DNA of 64,000 nucleotides from Saccharofermentans sp. (GTDB lineage Bacteria > Bacillota > Clostridia > Saccharofermentanales > Saccharofermentanaceae), in assembly GCA_024684815.1 (NCBI GenBank), contig JAIKWL010000055.1:62001-126000 (forward strand), in the 5' to 3' direction. This document shows, one piece after another, positions 18,692 to 26,067 of this stretch. The notes beneath the pieces are model-generated. The model was not told the origin of the DNA. It did no database searches and was given only the letters and a program-made list of their open reading frames with translations. Each line of letters begins with the position of its first letter. Position 1 is the first letter of the stretch. A program made the position numbers and the translations under genes.

Positions 18692-20839
18692 TCATCCTCC
18701 GATATTACCTGCCGTATTGCCGGTCTCGACAGAGCAGTTGATAAGCTGTGTCAACAGCCTGATCCTGTTTTGTTTTGCAGGATCTTTTTTGCCACATTTT
18801 ATTATAACAATCTTCTTTTCTTCATCGGTGTATATATCTTCTTCTGAGGCCATATCACCCATGATCAGGCGGGCAAATTCCTCAGCGGAAGAAGACTCAC
18901 TTCGTGCGGCCTGAGTAACGTCTTCAGAGATCATGTCAGACAGGTTCTCACACAGTCCTGATGGCAGTACCTGATCTTCTCCGGTTACGATCAAAGTCGC
19001 AACACCGGGGATCCTTGCAACATTCTTTACACAGGATGCATCAAATGCAAGGCCCTCTGTGATCTTTACCATCTCTATTATCATCGAACGGTTAAGGACC
19101 CGCATCTGGCCCTTTATATCCTCTGCAAGGTTATCCTGTGTCTGAGCCAGCGATTCGGTAACAAAACCCATCTTATCGAACTCGCCTGATACGAATTCTA
19201 TCTTCTTGTTTAGTAAATTCTTCAGATTGTTTTCGAGCTGCGACCAGATGCTGTCACATGTCGCATTGACAGAAGCATTCAGTTCCTTCTCGAGCTTGCC
19301 TCTTGCCCTGAGCTCCTTGTCATTACGGTTCTCAAGGAACAGAAGGCTGATACCTCCGGCAAGACCTACACCTGCAGCGATCCATCCTATCGGTCCCATC
19401 GCAGCCATAGCTGACTCAGTTCCGACAAAAGCAAGGACAGCAGCTGTTACCGACAGACCGGTGCCTGCCGCCAGAGCTGTCCAGCTGACGATCTTTCTTG
19501 AATCAACGAGAGCGGGTGTCAGGAAGTTCCTTTCGATCGCATCAACCGATACATATTTCAGCTCGCTGTGAAGCTCACGAACCGTCTCCTTGATCATATC
19601 ATCAACAGTAAGCTCAAAGCTGTCGAGAAGGTCTCTGCATTTATCTTCTATGTTCTTTCCGCGGATCACTTCGCCCCAAGCAAGATCGGCATGTCTGTCG
19701 TTATAATGATCTTCGGCAAATCCCGCAATATCGAATCTCAGATCCGTCTTCAGTTTCATCATGAAGGCTTCGATCCTGCGCTTGCTTTCGCGTATGAAAG
19801 ATTTCTTCCATGTATCAAGCACCTTGCGCTTGTTCTTTATGATCTCGCCCTGTGAACAGTTCAGACGGCTGTCAAATTCGAGTTCGTCTACGGCAGCGAT
19901 CATGGGATTTGCGATCACATCCACAAATGTCTTGATCCTTATAAACTTTCCTCTTGTGCTGACCTGTTCGATCAGGAGTTCCTTCAGATCGTCTATGCGG
20001 CTCATGGACTGCCAGAATGTTCTCTCATCCGCATCTTCTGTATTTTGAGCGATATATGCCGCTTTAAGGTGTACGAAAACAAACTTCACTTTACTCCAGT
20101 CCTGGCCCATCGGTTCAGCAAATTTCAGAAACTGGCGTCTTACGGAACTGAGCCTTTCCTCATCAAAAGCTCTTCGCATGTCACGCTCTGCAAGTTTCAG
20201 GCTCTTGCCGCCTTCGACAGAGACTTTAACATTCATGATCACTATCACAGGCTTGCCGAGTTCGACCACCTGTCTGAAACAGTCTGCTTCTATAGCCTGA
20301 GGAGCATCATCTGTAAGAAGGAACAATATAAGGTCCGCAGTTTTTGCCGCATCAAAGGCAAGACGGGTATCCTCTTCGCCTTCGAACGCCCCGATACCGG
20401 GAACATCGGTTACAGACAGTCCGTTCCACTCATATCTTCTTATGTCTCTTGTGGTCCTTTGAGCGCCTTTGCCGATCGACATTCCGTCGCCTTCGGTAAG
20501 CACTTCCATAAGCGTGGATTTTCCCGCCATTGTCCTTCCGAAAAGTGTGATGGAGAATGAACCCATATTCTCGGCAAGGAGGTCAAGGTTCTCATTGAAT
20601 GAAATCTTGAGATCATTCATGGCACCCCTGATATTCTCGAGCTGGCTTTCAAGGAGCTCAGTCATACCGGCTGTCTCACATGGAGACTGCCTGAATTCGA
20701 TTACAGTCTGGCTGATCTTGTCTTCTGCTGCCGTCAGCGCCTTATCAAGAAGCTGCCTCTCGGAAGAAGCAATCTTCTGTCCTCTTTTGGCAGACTGCCG
20801 GCAGTCTTCTAAAACTGTTGTCAGATCGGAATGTGTCAT
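18692..20839 (-). CDS. Dynamin-like GTPase, 715 aa, with degenerate G4 motif
   Basis: The first gene of the dynamin set. G1 is GRTMAGKST at 101-109, G3 DVPG at 145-148; where NKxD is expected the protein has NVKV at 203-206, so the guanine-specifying Asp is missing. A hydrophobic pair of segments at about 470-520 (TALAAGTGLSVTAAVLAFVG and GPIGWIAAGVGLAGGISLLF) looks like a membrane hairpin or paddle. Helical regions flank it. The ATG at 20839 has GGAGG five bases upstream, so I prefer it to the frame opening at 20854. TATACT at 20873-20868 may be the -10 box of the operon. It likely pairs with the next GTPase as a hetero-oligomer. Confidence 0.87.
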   Translation of the reverse strand: MTHSDLTTVLEDCRQSAKRGQKIASSERQLLDKALTAAEDKISQTVIEFRQSPCETAGMTELLESQLENIRGAMNDLKISFNENLDLLAENMGSFSITLFGRTMAGKSTLMEVLTEGDGMSIGKGAQRTTRDIRRYEWNGLSVTDVPGIGAFEGEEDTRLAFDAAKTADLILFLLTDDAPQAIEADCFRQVVELGKPVIVIMNVKVSVEGGKSLKLAERDMRRAFDEERLSSVRRQFLKFAEPMGQDWSKVKFVFVHLKAAYIAQNTEDADERTFWQSMSRIDDLKELLIEQVSTRGKFIRIKTFVDVIANPMIAAVDELEFDSRLNCSQGEIIKNKRKVLDTWKKSFIRESKRRIEAFMMKLKTDLRFDIAGFAEDHYNDRHADLAWGEVIRGKNIEDKCRDLLDSFELTVDDMIKETVRELHSELKYVSVDAIERNFLTPALVDSRKIVSWTALAAGTGLSVTAAVLAFVGTESAMAAMGPIGWIAAGVGLAGGISLLFLENRNDKELRARGKLEKELNASVNATCDSIWSQLENNLKNLLNKKIEFVSGEFDKMGFVTESLAQTQDNLAEDIKGQMRVLNRSMIIEMVKITEGLAFDASCVKNVARIPGVATLIVTGEDQVLPSGLCENLSDMISEDVTQAARSESSSAEEFARLIMGDMASEEDIYTDEEKKIVIIKCGKKDPAKQNRIRLLTQLINCSVETGNTAGNIGG

Positions 20840-20888
20840 ACTGCGCCTCCGCACCGGAACTGTCTACAGTATAACAGAGCATTGAAGA

Positions 20889-21614
20889 TTACTTGAAATA
20901 ATTATTCCTTACCCTTAAATTCCACCATATCTTCCAGGTATCGGTAAACATCTTCCAGACATCCTTAAACTTGATACGTCCGAAGGATTCACTTCTGGAA
21001 TAGTTAAGTTCAACGGGCATCTCGATAAGTCTGGCCTTTCTCTTATTTCCCAAAGCCAGAAGCTCGATATCAAAAGCATAACCATTGATCCTTCTTAACG
21101 GAGCTATCTCTCTTATGAGACTTCCTTTGTAAAGCTTAAGACCGGTCTGGGTATCATGGCATTTCAGACCGAATAAGATCTTAAGCATGACAAAATACCC
21201 GAAAGACACGAATTTGCGCATAAACGGATATTCAAGCTTCGAATCCTTATGCATCTTTGAACCGATGACTATATCAGCACCGGTCTTATTCATTTCCTCA
21301 TAATAGCCGCGGATAAGATCTGGAGAAAGATCAAGATCGGCATCGATAAATCCGACTATATCTCCCCTGCTGTTAACAGCACCGTGAGTTACTGCACCGC
21401 CCTTGCCGCGGTTTGTGTCGTAACCCAGATCCCTGATATTCGGATTATCCTGTGATGCACGTTTGATCTCAGCGCCTGTATTATCTTTACTGCCGTCGTT
21501 CACGGCGATGATCTCGTAGTCTGAACAAAACGCTTTAAGCGCCTTGTCAATGGTCATAAGATTATCGTAAATGTGTTCGCCTTCATTATAAGCAGGCACG
21601 ACGATGCTGAGCAT
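20889..21614 (-). CDS. Family 2 glycosyltransferase (dolichyl-phosphate-mannose-synthase-like)
   Basis: A 241-residue GT-A enzyme with N-terminal IVVPAYNEGEHI, the NDGSKDNT loop at 39-46, RGKGGAV at 69-75 and the metal-binding DAD at 91-93. It has no C-terminal membrane helices, like soluble polyprenyl-phosphate mannose or glucose synthases that transfer a sugar from a nucleotide sugar to a lipid phosphate at the cytoplasmic membrane face. The acceptor is not visible. The ATG at 21614 has AAGGATC upstream. It ends 49 bases before the dynamin start and may read through to it. Confidence 0.9.
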   Translation of the reverse strand: MLSIVVPAYNEGEHIYDNLMTIDKALKAFCSDYEIIAVNDGSKDNTGAEIKRASQDNPNIRDLGYDTNRGKGGAVTHGAVNSRGDIVGFIDADLDLSPDLIRGYYEEMNKTGADIVIGSKMHKDSKLEYPFMRKFVSFGYFVMLKILFGLKCHDTQTGLKLYKGSLIREIAPLRRINGYAFDIELLALGNKRKARLIEMPVELNYSRSESFGRIKFKDVWKMFTDTWKIWWNLRVRNNYFK

Positions 21615-21657
21615 AATGATCCTTCGCTGTTAAAAAATTACGCGATATTTTAACACA

Positions 21658-22551
21658 TCAGAAGCGTCCGCCGCCACCACCGGAGAATCCGCCTCCGCCA
21701 CCGCCGGAGAAACCGCCTCCTCCGCCGCCGGAGAAACCGCCTCCGCCGCCACTGCTTGAAGAATAATGGACTACTTTTCTCTTGATGAACTTATCTGTCT
21801 TATCAACTTTGTTTCCGCCGTGAATAGCATTATATGTGCTGATCGCAGGAACCTTATCAAGTCTTCTCTTCGGAGTGGAAACTGCCGTTACGACAAGCGA
21901 CATGCCTATCGGTATGATTATCGTGAAAAAGACGACCGCTCCGTAATTCGCATAAGAGAATTGTTTGAGATCTTTGGTGATCCCGAGAACTGCGGTCCCG
22001 TATTTTTCGCTGCCTAATTCGGTCAGATACTTTCTGAATAATGAATAGCATTCATCATCTTCAACTGCGAAATGCGCTGTTCCGTAAGTATAAAGCCAGA
22101 AGAATCTCTGTCCGGGTTCATCCAGTGTAATGTCAATAAGGATGCAGACACCTGAATTATTCTGGAGCGGAACTGTCTTTACGTGATCCATAAAGTAATC
22201 TTCGGCAAATCTCTTCTCGTCGTCATCGGAGTTGGAATAGCCTTGGCCCTTGTCTCTCGTTGTTACGATGACAACACTGATATCCTTTTCTGAAGAAAGC
22301 TTCTTTGCCGCATCTTTGATCTGCTCATATTCATCATCCGTAAACAGATGCGCATCGTCATTGACCTGAACCGTCTTTGCGGGCGACAGGTTCATGAAGA
22401 TATAGAAAACAATACTTAAGATGATCACACAGATAAGTGCAATACCGACACCTACGGAGGCGCCGTTAAGCTCGCTGAATACAGAGAGTTTATTCTTCTG
22501 ATTTCCGCTGTTGTTGTTTTCGATTAAAGTATTATCAATTTCAGTGCTCAT
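21658..22551 (-). CDS. TPM-domain membrane protein with glycine-rich tail (YgcG-like)
   Basis: The 297-residue protein has a helix near 30-52, an extracytoplasmic TPM (Psb32/MOLO1-like) domain at about 60-195 (DDAHLFTDDEYEQI, ISVVIVTTRDKGQ, GVCILIDI), a second helix near 205-228 and a tail of GGGGGFSGGGG repeats ending GGGGRF. The tail is coded by a GC-rich repeat at 21661-21750. TPM proteins with such tails (YgcG) are common in bacteria and poorly understood; phosphatase-like or envelope-quality roles have been proposed. Its start overlaps the stop of the zinc-ribbon gene by four bases. Confidence 0.85.
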   Translation of the reverse strand: MSTEIDNTLIENNNSGNQKNKLSVFSELNGASVGVGIALICVIILSIVFYIFMNLSPAKTVQVNDDAHLFTDDEYEQIKDAAKKLSSEKDISVVIVTTRDKGQGYSNSDDDEKRFAEDYFMDHVKTVPLQNNSGVCILIDITLDEPGQRFFWLYTYGTAHFAVEDDECYSLFRKYLTELGSEKYGTAVLGITKDLKQFSYANYGAVVFFTIIIPIGMSLVVTAVSTPKRRLDKVPAISTYNAIHGGNKVDKTDKFIKRKVVHYSSSSGGGGGFSGGGGGGFSGGGGGGFSGGGGGRF

Positions 22552-23642
22552 CCCCAGAACCCCCTCATGATAATTCCCAAAACGAACCTTGTGATGACTG
22601 CCAGGATAGCAAGAACGATAAAGAAGAACATCATCTTCTTAACAGGACTTACCGGGATGGTTCCGGCAACTTCGCCTGTCTGTCCGTTCATCGTAAAGTA
22701 ATAGAACTTGTTGCGGTATTTATAGGATAAGAACCATACAGGAAGCAGTGCGTAGTTAGCTTCCATCGAATCAATCCTGCTCTGGTTCTCCGTTATCTTG
22801 TACCTGTCATAATTGCCCTTCAAAGAATCCTTCAGAGCCTTGTCTATGCCGTCAAGGCCGCGCTTTGTGGCACGTCCCGACAGGTCCTGCGGCGACTGAT
22901 CATATCTGTCGGCATAAAAGCCCGGAAGATATCTGTAATCGTATGGAATGAGAGATTGAAAATAAAACGGTTCGATAGCTTCCATCAGACTGTCATCTAT
23001 CCTCGTCTCTCCATCCAGAGGAACGTTCGCCCAGGTAACATTCGCATGGCGCTCGAATTCAAAACTTTCCGTGATCTGTTCGTTACCTCTGTAAGTGATC
23101 TTATCTCCGGTTCCCTTTGCATCGATCGTTCCTTTGATATTAAAGAGCCAGAAAGGGACATAAAGGCCGGTCATCTTGGCAACATTTTTCTTTGAAACGA
23201 ATCCGAAAGGAGTCCATTTGCCTTTGCCCGCCCAATTTATAAATGCCTCTTCGGCAGATTGTCTCGAATATTTGAACGGGATCATGTACTGAGGTTTGAA
23301 TTCTTCAGTAAGTCTCTTTCCCACAAGAGCCGGGGAACCGCAGAAAGCACAGAAAGTAGCAGCCGTATGTGAATCGGTTACAAGTTTTGCTCCGCAGGAG
23401 TTGCAGATAAATTCAGTCTGCCCGGGATCTGACTCAGGCTGAACCTGTTCAGTCTCCGCTGTCTCAGCAGGAGCAGCCGCACCGGGTTCCGCCGGGACCG
23501 GTTCTTCAAGTTCTTTGACAGTAATACTCTCGAGTTCATCAGTGTTAAATGCAGATCCGCAGTTAGGACATTCAAGCTTCTGTGTATCAGCATTAAGAGT
23601 GAGATTTGACCCGCAGTTCGGGCATTTTATCGTATCAGCCAT
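22548..23642 (-). CDS. Double zinc-ribbon protein with C-terminal membrane helix
   Basis: This 364-residue protein opens with a zinc ribbon CPNCGSNL...CPNCGSAF, an acidic linker, and a second ribbon CNSCGAKL...CAFCGSPA. A core of about 200 residues follows (YMIPFKYSRQSAEEAF, FWLFNIKGTIDAKG, LLPVWFLSYKYRNKFYYFTMNGQTGEV) and one helix near 335-355. Proteins of this build are widespread in Firmicutes beside TPM-domain genes and have no firm function. The ATG at 23642 has AGGAGG upstream. The ATGA overlap with the TPM gene says the two are made together, probably as a membrane complex. Confidence 0.85.
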   Translation of the reverse strand: MADTIKCPNCGSNLTLNADTQKLECPNCGSAFNTDELESITVKELEEPVPAEPGAAAPAETAETEQVQPESDPGQTEFICNSCGAKLVTDSHTAATFCAFCGSPALVGKRLTEEFKPQYMIPFKYSRQSAEEAFINWAGKGKWTPFGFVSKKNVAKMTGLYVPFWLFNIKGTIDAKGTGDKITYRGNEQITESFEFERHANVTWANVPLDGETRIDDSLMEAIEPFYFQSLIPYDYRYLPGFYADRYDQSPQDLSGRATKRGLDGIDKALKDSLKGNYDRYKITENQSRIDSMEANYALLPVWFLSYKYRNKFYYFTMNGQTGEVAGTIPVSPVKKMMFFFIVLAILAVITRFVLGIIMRGFWG

Positions 23643-23716
23643 ACCTATCCCTCCTAAGTTGAAAGGATACCATAAATCACATTCATTTCCAATAAAACAA
23701 CAGGTTTTGCCTTAAG

Positions 23717-24439
23717 TCAGGCCTCTGCCTCAGCAAGAGCCTTAAGCGTCTTTTCGTGGCTTTTTACCGAATGGGAATAGTTGATCTTTTTAGGCTCAAC
23801 ACCTTTCCGCCTGCAGATAATATCGACAAAACGATCGGCTAACACAGGGTTTTTCAGCAGCACAGGTCCGATGAGGCTTATGCCGAGAAGATTATTCACA
23901 CGGACTCCGTCTTTTTTTACGGGATATTCGCCGATCACTTTAACGATACCGAATGCCATTTCTTCCTGGTCTTCAGGAATTCCGGCACGGTTGACAAATC
24001 CGACGTATTTCTCATTAGTCTCCGGATCTTCAAGTATAAGATCGCCTGTGTATCGGGTCTTTCTCTGCTCCTTGAACGTAAAATTAAAAAGACCCAGACA
24101 ATTCTTAAAAACTCCATAGGATGTAGTGATGCCCTTGCCTAAGATGTCATAGCCGTTGCCGGTAAACAGCATCGGGACACCGTTTCCCACAGCACTTATA
24201 AACTCAGCTTTAAACTTTCTTATATGCTTGGAAACAAGGTCTCTGTTGGACTCATATCCTGATCCCATATAAACAAAATCAATATCATCAAAACGTATAT
24301 GTTCATCTGTGATCGTGGCATTAACGATCTCAACATCAAACCCCTGATCTTTCAGTCTGCGCTCAAGGATCCTAACGTTTCCGTTATCACCGTAAAGGTT
24401 CATAAAATCAGGATAAAGATAAAGGATCTTCACGGTCAT
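23717..24439 (-). CDS. gatD: GatD-like glutamine amidotransferase subunit lacking canonical Cys and His
   Basis: A 240-residue class I amidotransferase-fold protein aligned by eye to GatD of the MurT/GatD lipid II amidase, which supplies ammonia from glutamine to amidate D-isoglutamate in peptidoglycan. Landmarks: NLYGDNGN near 14-21, LFTGNGYDILGKG in the nucleophile elbow, LTGD-like YTGDLIL, GFVNRAG, and NLLGISLIGPVLLKNP near 190. In S. aureus GatD the elbow is TICGGYQFLGK and the His region is LGTYLHGP; here the Cys is Gly or Thr and the His is Ile. So both accepted catalytic residues are absent. The gene overlaps the MurT gene by four bases, so partnership is clear, but glutaminase activity is doubtful. 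Confidence 0.88.
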   Translation of the reverse strand: MTVKILYLYPDFMNLYGDNGNVRILERRLKDQGFDVEIVNATITDEHIRFDDIDFVYMGSGYESNRDLVSKHIRKFKAEFISAVGNGVPMLFTGNGYDILGKGITTSYGVFKNCLGLFNFTFKEQRKTRYTGDLILEDPETNEKYVGFVNRAGIPEDQEEMAFGIVKVIGEYPVKKDGVRVNNLLGISLIGPVLLKNPVLADRFVDIICRRKGVEPKKINYSHSVKSHEKTLKALAEAEA

Positions 24440-25782
24440 GACAGTTCCCTCCTTGATACTATGGACAGTATCTTCTCTTTATCGGAAAAACACGTTATCA
24501 CATAAAGGAATGAATCGAGCTTATTCCTGCAGTAATCTGCAGCATCCTGAACACTCTCGAATGTCTTGATCTTCGATCCGTCGATACCGGCAAGATCAAA
24601 CCTTACAGCCAGATCATCACAATACTGCCCTGCAAGTATTATCCTGTCCAGATCCGTATTATTAAGATTCTCGAAATTAATGTCCCAAAGCCAGCTGGAA
24701 TCCGAAGTATAGTATTTCCGGCTGATCGCATCAACGATAATCATGACGCTCTTTTTGCGCTTGTCATTTACCACAACATCTATTGATCTGTCATATGATA
24801 CTGAATTCTCGTGCTTGGAAAGAAGAAGCCTGCCGTATAATTTCCCGAGTGTAAAATCCGAAATACGGCCGGACTTAAGGATATATCCTCCGAGAGAAGA
24901 TGCCGCCCTGCCCGGGTCGATCCCCGCTACAACAGATGCAGTGTAGGCAGCAAGGATATTGTAGCAATGGTAGATCCCGGTAAAGAAAACAGGAATATCA
25001 TACTTTCCGTCGATCGTGATCAGATCAGATCCGCCCTCATTTCTTGTGTCAGTCAGAGCATGATCTGTCACAGGTCTTTCAAAGTCGCAGTAAGTGCACC
25101 TGTATTTGCCTATATGGTTATAGTGGTAATACTCATATTCCATAGGAGATTTGCATATTGGGCAATACTTGCCGTCATTATAGATCCCCTCATATTCTGT
25201 CCTGTCACCCGGAAGCTTATCAGCTCCGAAATATATCGTTCCTTCCCTGTCTTTTCCGAAGCTTGATACCAAAGGATCATCAGCATTCAGGATCAGTGTC
25301 ATCTCATCATAGATCGCCTGATCTATAATGCTCTTTATCCATTCCGGATGTCCGTTTCTGGTCATTTGATCCCTGTACAGGTTATTGATCACCAGATAGC
25401 GCGGACGGAAATATTTAAATATCCTTCTGGAATATCTCTCGTCAGTCTCAAGAAGAACAACATCGCTCTTAACTTTACCCGACATAGTCGAATCGCCGAT
25501 AAGGAAAGTGACCACACCTTCTATCTGATTGGAACCTTCTTTGTTATAAGCGACCTTTAAGCCGTTACTCTTTAATACGTGGGCTATCATCTCAACAGTG
25601 GACGTCTTTCCGTTCGAGCCTGTTACTGCTATGGAAAGTCCGGGCAGCTGAAGATGGGTCAATATATCCGGACAGATCTTCAGAGCATACTTACCCGGCA
25701 GGCTTGAGCCTCGCCCCATAAGTCTTGCAAGAGCCCTTATGATCTTGCAGACAAGAATCGCTGTAAACACACGTATCTTCAT
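24436..25782 (-). CDS. murT: MurT-like Mur ligase subunit of the lipid II amidase
   Basis: A 448-residue Mur-ligase-family protein with ATP-binding GSNGKTST at 55-62, a MurT-type four-cysteine ribbon (CPICKSPM...CTYCDFERP, near 210-240) and the C-terminal DUF1727 region. MurT binds ATP and lipid II and, with GatD, converts the alpha-carboxyl of D-Glu in the stem peptide to an amide. The ATG at 25782 has no ribosome site. Instead an extended -10 box, TGA-TATAAT, ends 9 bases before it, so the mRNA would have a leader of only two or three bases. It is divergent from the phe attenuator. Confidence 0.92.
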   Translation of the reverse strand: MKIRVFTAILVCKIIRALARLMGRGSSLPGKYALKICPDILTHLQLPGLSIAVTGSNGKTSTVEMIAHVLKSNGLKVAYNKEGSNQIEGVVTFLIGDSTMSGKVKSDVVLLETDERYSRRIFKYFRPRYLVINNLYRDQMTRNGHPEWIKSIIDQAIYDEMTLILNADDPLVSSFGKDREGTIYFGADKLPGDRTEYEGIYNDGKYCPICKSPMEYEYYHYNHIGKYRCTYCDFERPVTDHALTDTRNEGGSDLITIDGKYDIPVFFTGIYHCYNILAAYTASVVAGIDPGRAASSLGGYILKSGRISDFTLGKLYGRLLLSKHENSVSYDRSIDVVVNDKRKKSVMIIVDAISRKYYTSDSSWLWDINFENLNNTDLDRIILAGQYCDDLAVRFDLAGIDGSKIKTFESVQDAADYCRNKLDSFLYVITCFSDKEKILSIVSRRELS

Positions 25783-25791
25783 AGCGTAGTG

Positions 25792-25800
25792 ATTATATCA
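25792..25800 (-). promoter_or_regulatory. Extended -10 promoter of the murT-gatD operon
   Basis: On the minus strand TGATATAAT (25800-25792) is a consensus extended -10 element. Its end is 9 bases from the murT start codon, and no -35 match or ribosome site is present. Confidence 0.55.
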
Positions 25801-25869
25801 AATCTTATGCCATTATTCCTTATTCGTAATACAAACGTATATAAAGTCAGCAGATTGTTATCTGCACGC

Positions 25870-25897
25870 TTTACATTTTCGGATCGTGGTATATAAT
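25870..25897 (+). promoter_or_regulatory. Promoter of the pheA attenuator transcript
   Basis: TTTACA at 25870-25875 and a perfect TATAAT at 25892-25897 are separated by 16 bases. The expected start of transcription, 6-8 bases after the -10 box, falls on the A of the leader-peptide ATG at 25904. Confidence 0.8.
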
Positions 25898-25903
25898 TGC
25901 TCC

Positions 25904-25969
25904 ATGACTAATTTTGCATTTACATGGCGTGACTTTTCATTTTTTGCCTTTATGAATAGGGGTAATTAG
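25904..25969 (+). CDS. pheL: Phe-rich leader peptide of pheA (pheL-like, 21 aa)
   Basis: A 21-codon frame, ATG at 25904 to TAG at 25967-25969. The peptide starts MTNFAFTWRDFSFFAFMN; six of 21 residues are Phe (positions 4, 6, 11, 13, 14, 16) with one Trp at 8. It sits between a promoter and an intrinsic terminator and ends exactly where the antiterminator stem begins, as in enterobacterial pheL. No ribosome site precedes it, and the -10 box ends 6 bases before the ATG, so translation probably begins on a leaderless mRNA. Ribosome stalling at Phe codons when charged tRNA-Phe is scarce would prevent termination and switch on pheA. Confidence 0.88.
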   Translation: MTNFAFTWRDFSFFAFMNRGN

Positions 25970-26045
25970 TTCACTGCATGTAAATATTCATCTTGATTTA
26001 CGTAAATTACAGAGCCCCGCAGTGAACAAGACTGCGGGGCTTTTT
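25969..26045 (+). terminator. Phenylalanine attenuator: antiterminator and terminator stems
   Basis: The terminator is an 11-bp perfect stem, AGCCCCGCAGT (26013-26023) with ACTGCGGGGCT (26031-26041), a 7-base loop and a U run to 26045. The competing antiterminator is a 9-bp perfect stem, GTTCACTGC (25969-25977) with GCAGTGAAC (26019-26027); its first base is the last base of the leader stop codon. A ribosome finishing the leader would mask 25969-25977 and allow termination; one stalled on Phe codons would leave it free. A further GTAAAT/ATTTAC stem lies in the loop. No T-box motif is present. Confidence 0.9.
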
Positions 26046-26067
26046 GATTATCGAGGAGGATATGATC

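Noticed and set aside
20045..20560. Long plus-strand frame opposite the first dynamin gene
   Set aside because: Antisense shadow of a strongly supported GTPase; composition is not protein-like.
21661..21750. GC-rich tandem repeat resembling a satellite or small repeat array
   Set aside because: It encodes the glycine-rich tail of the TPM-domain protein in frame; the repeats are too short and without spacers for CRISPR.
25970..26045. Possible T-box riboswitch before pheA
   Set aside because: No T-box consensus or specifier loop is visible; the short transcript with a Phe-rich frame fits attenuation instead.
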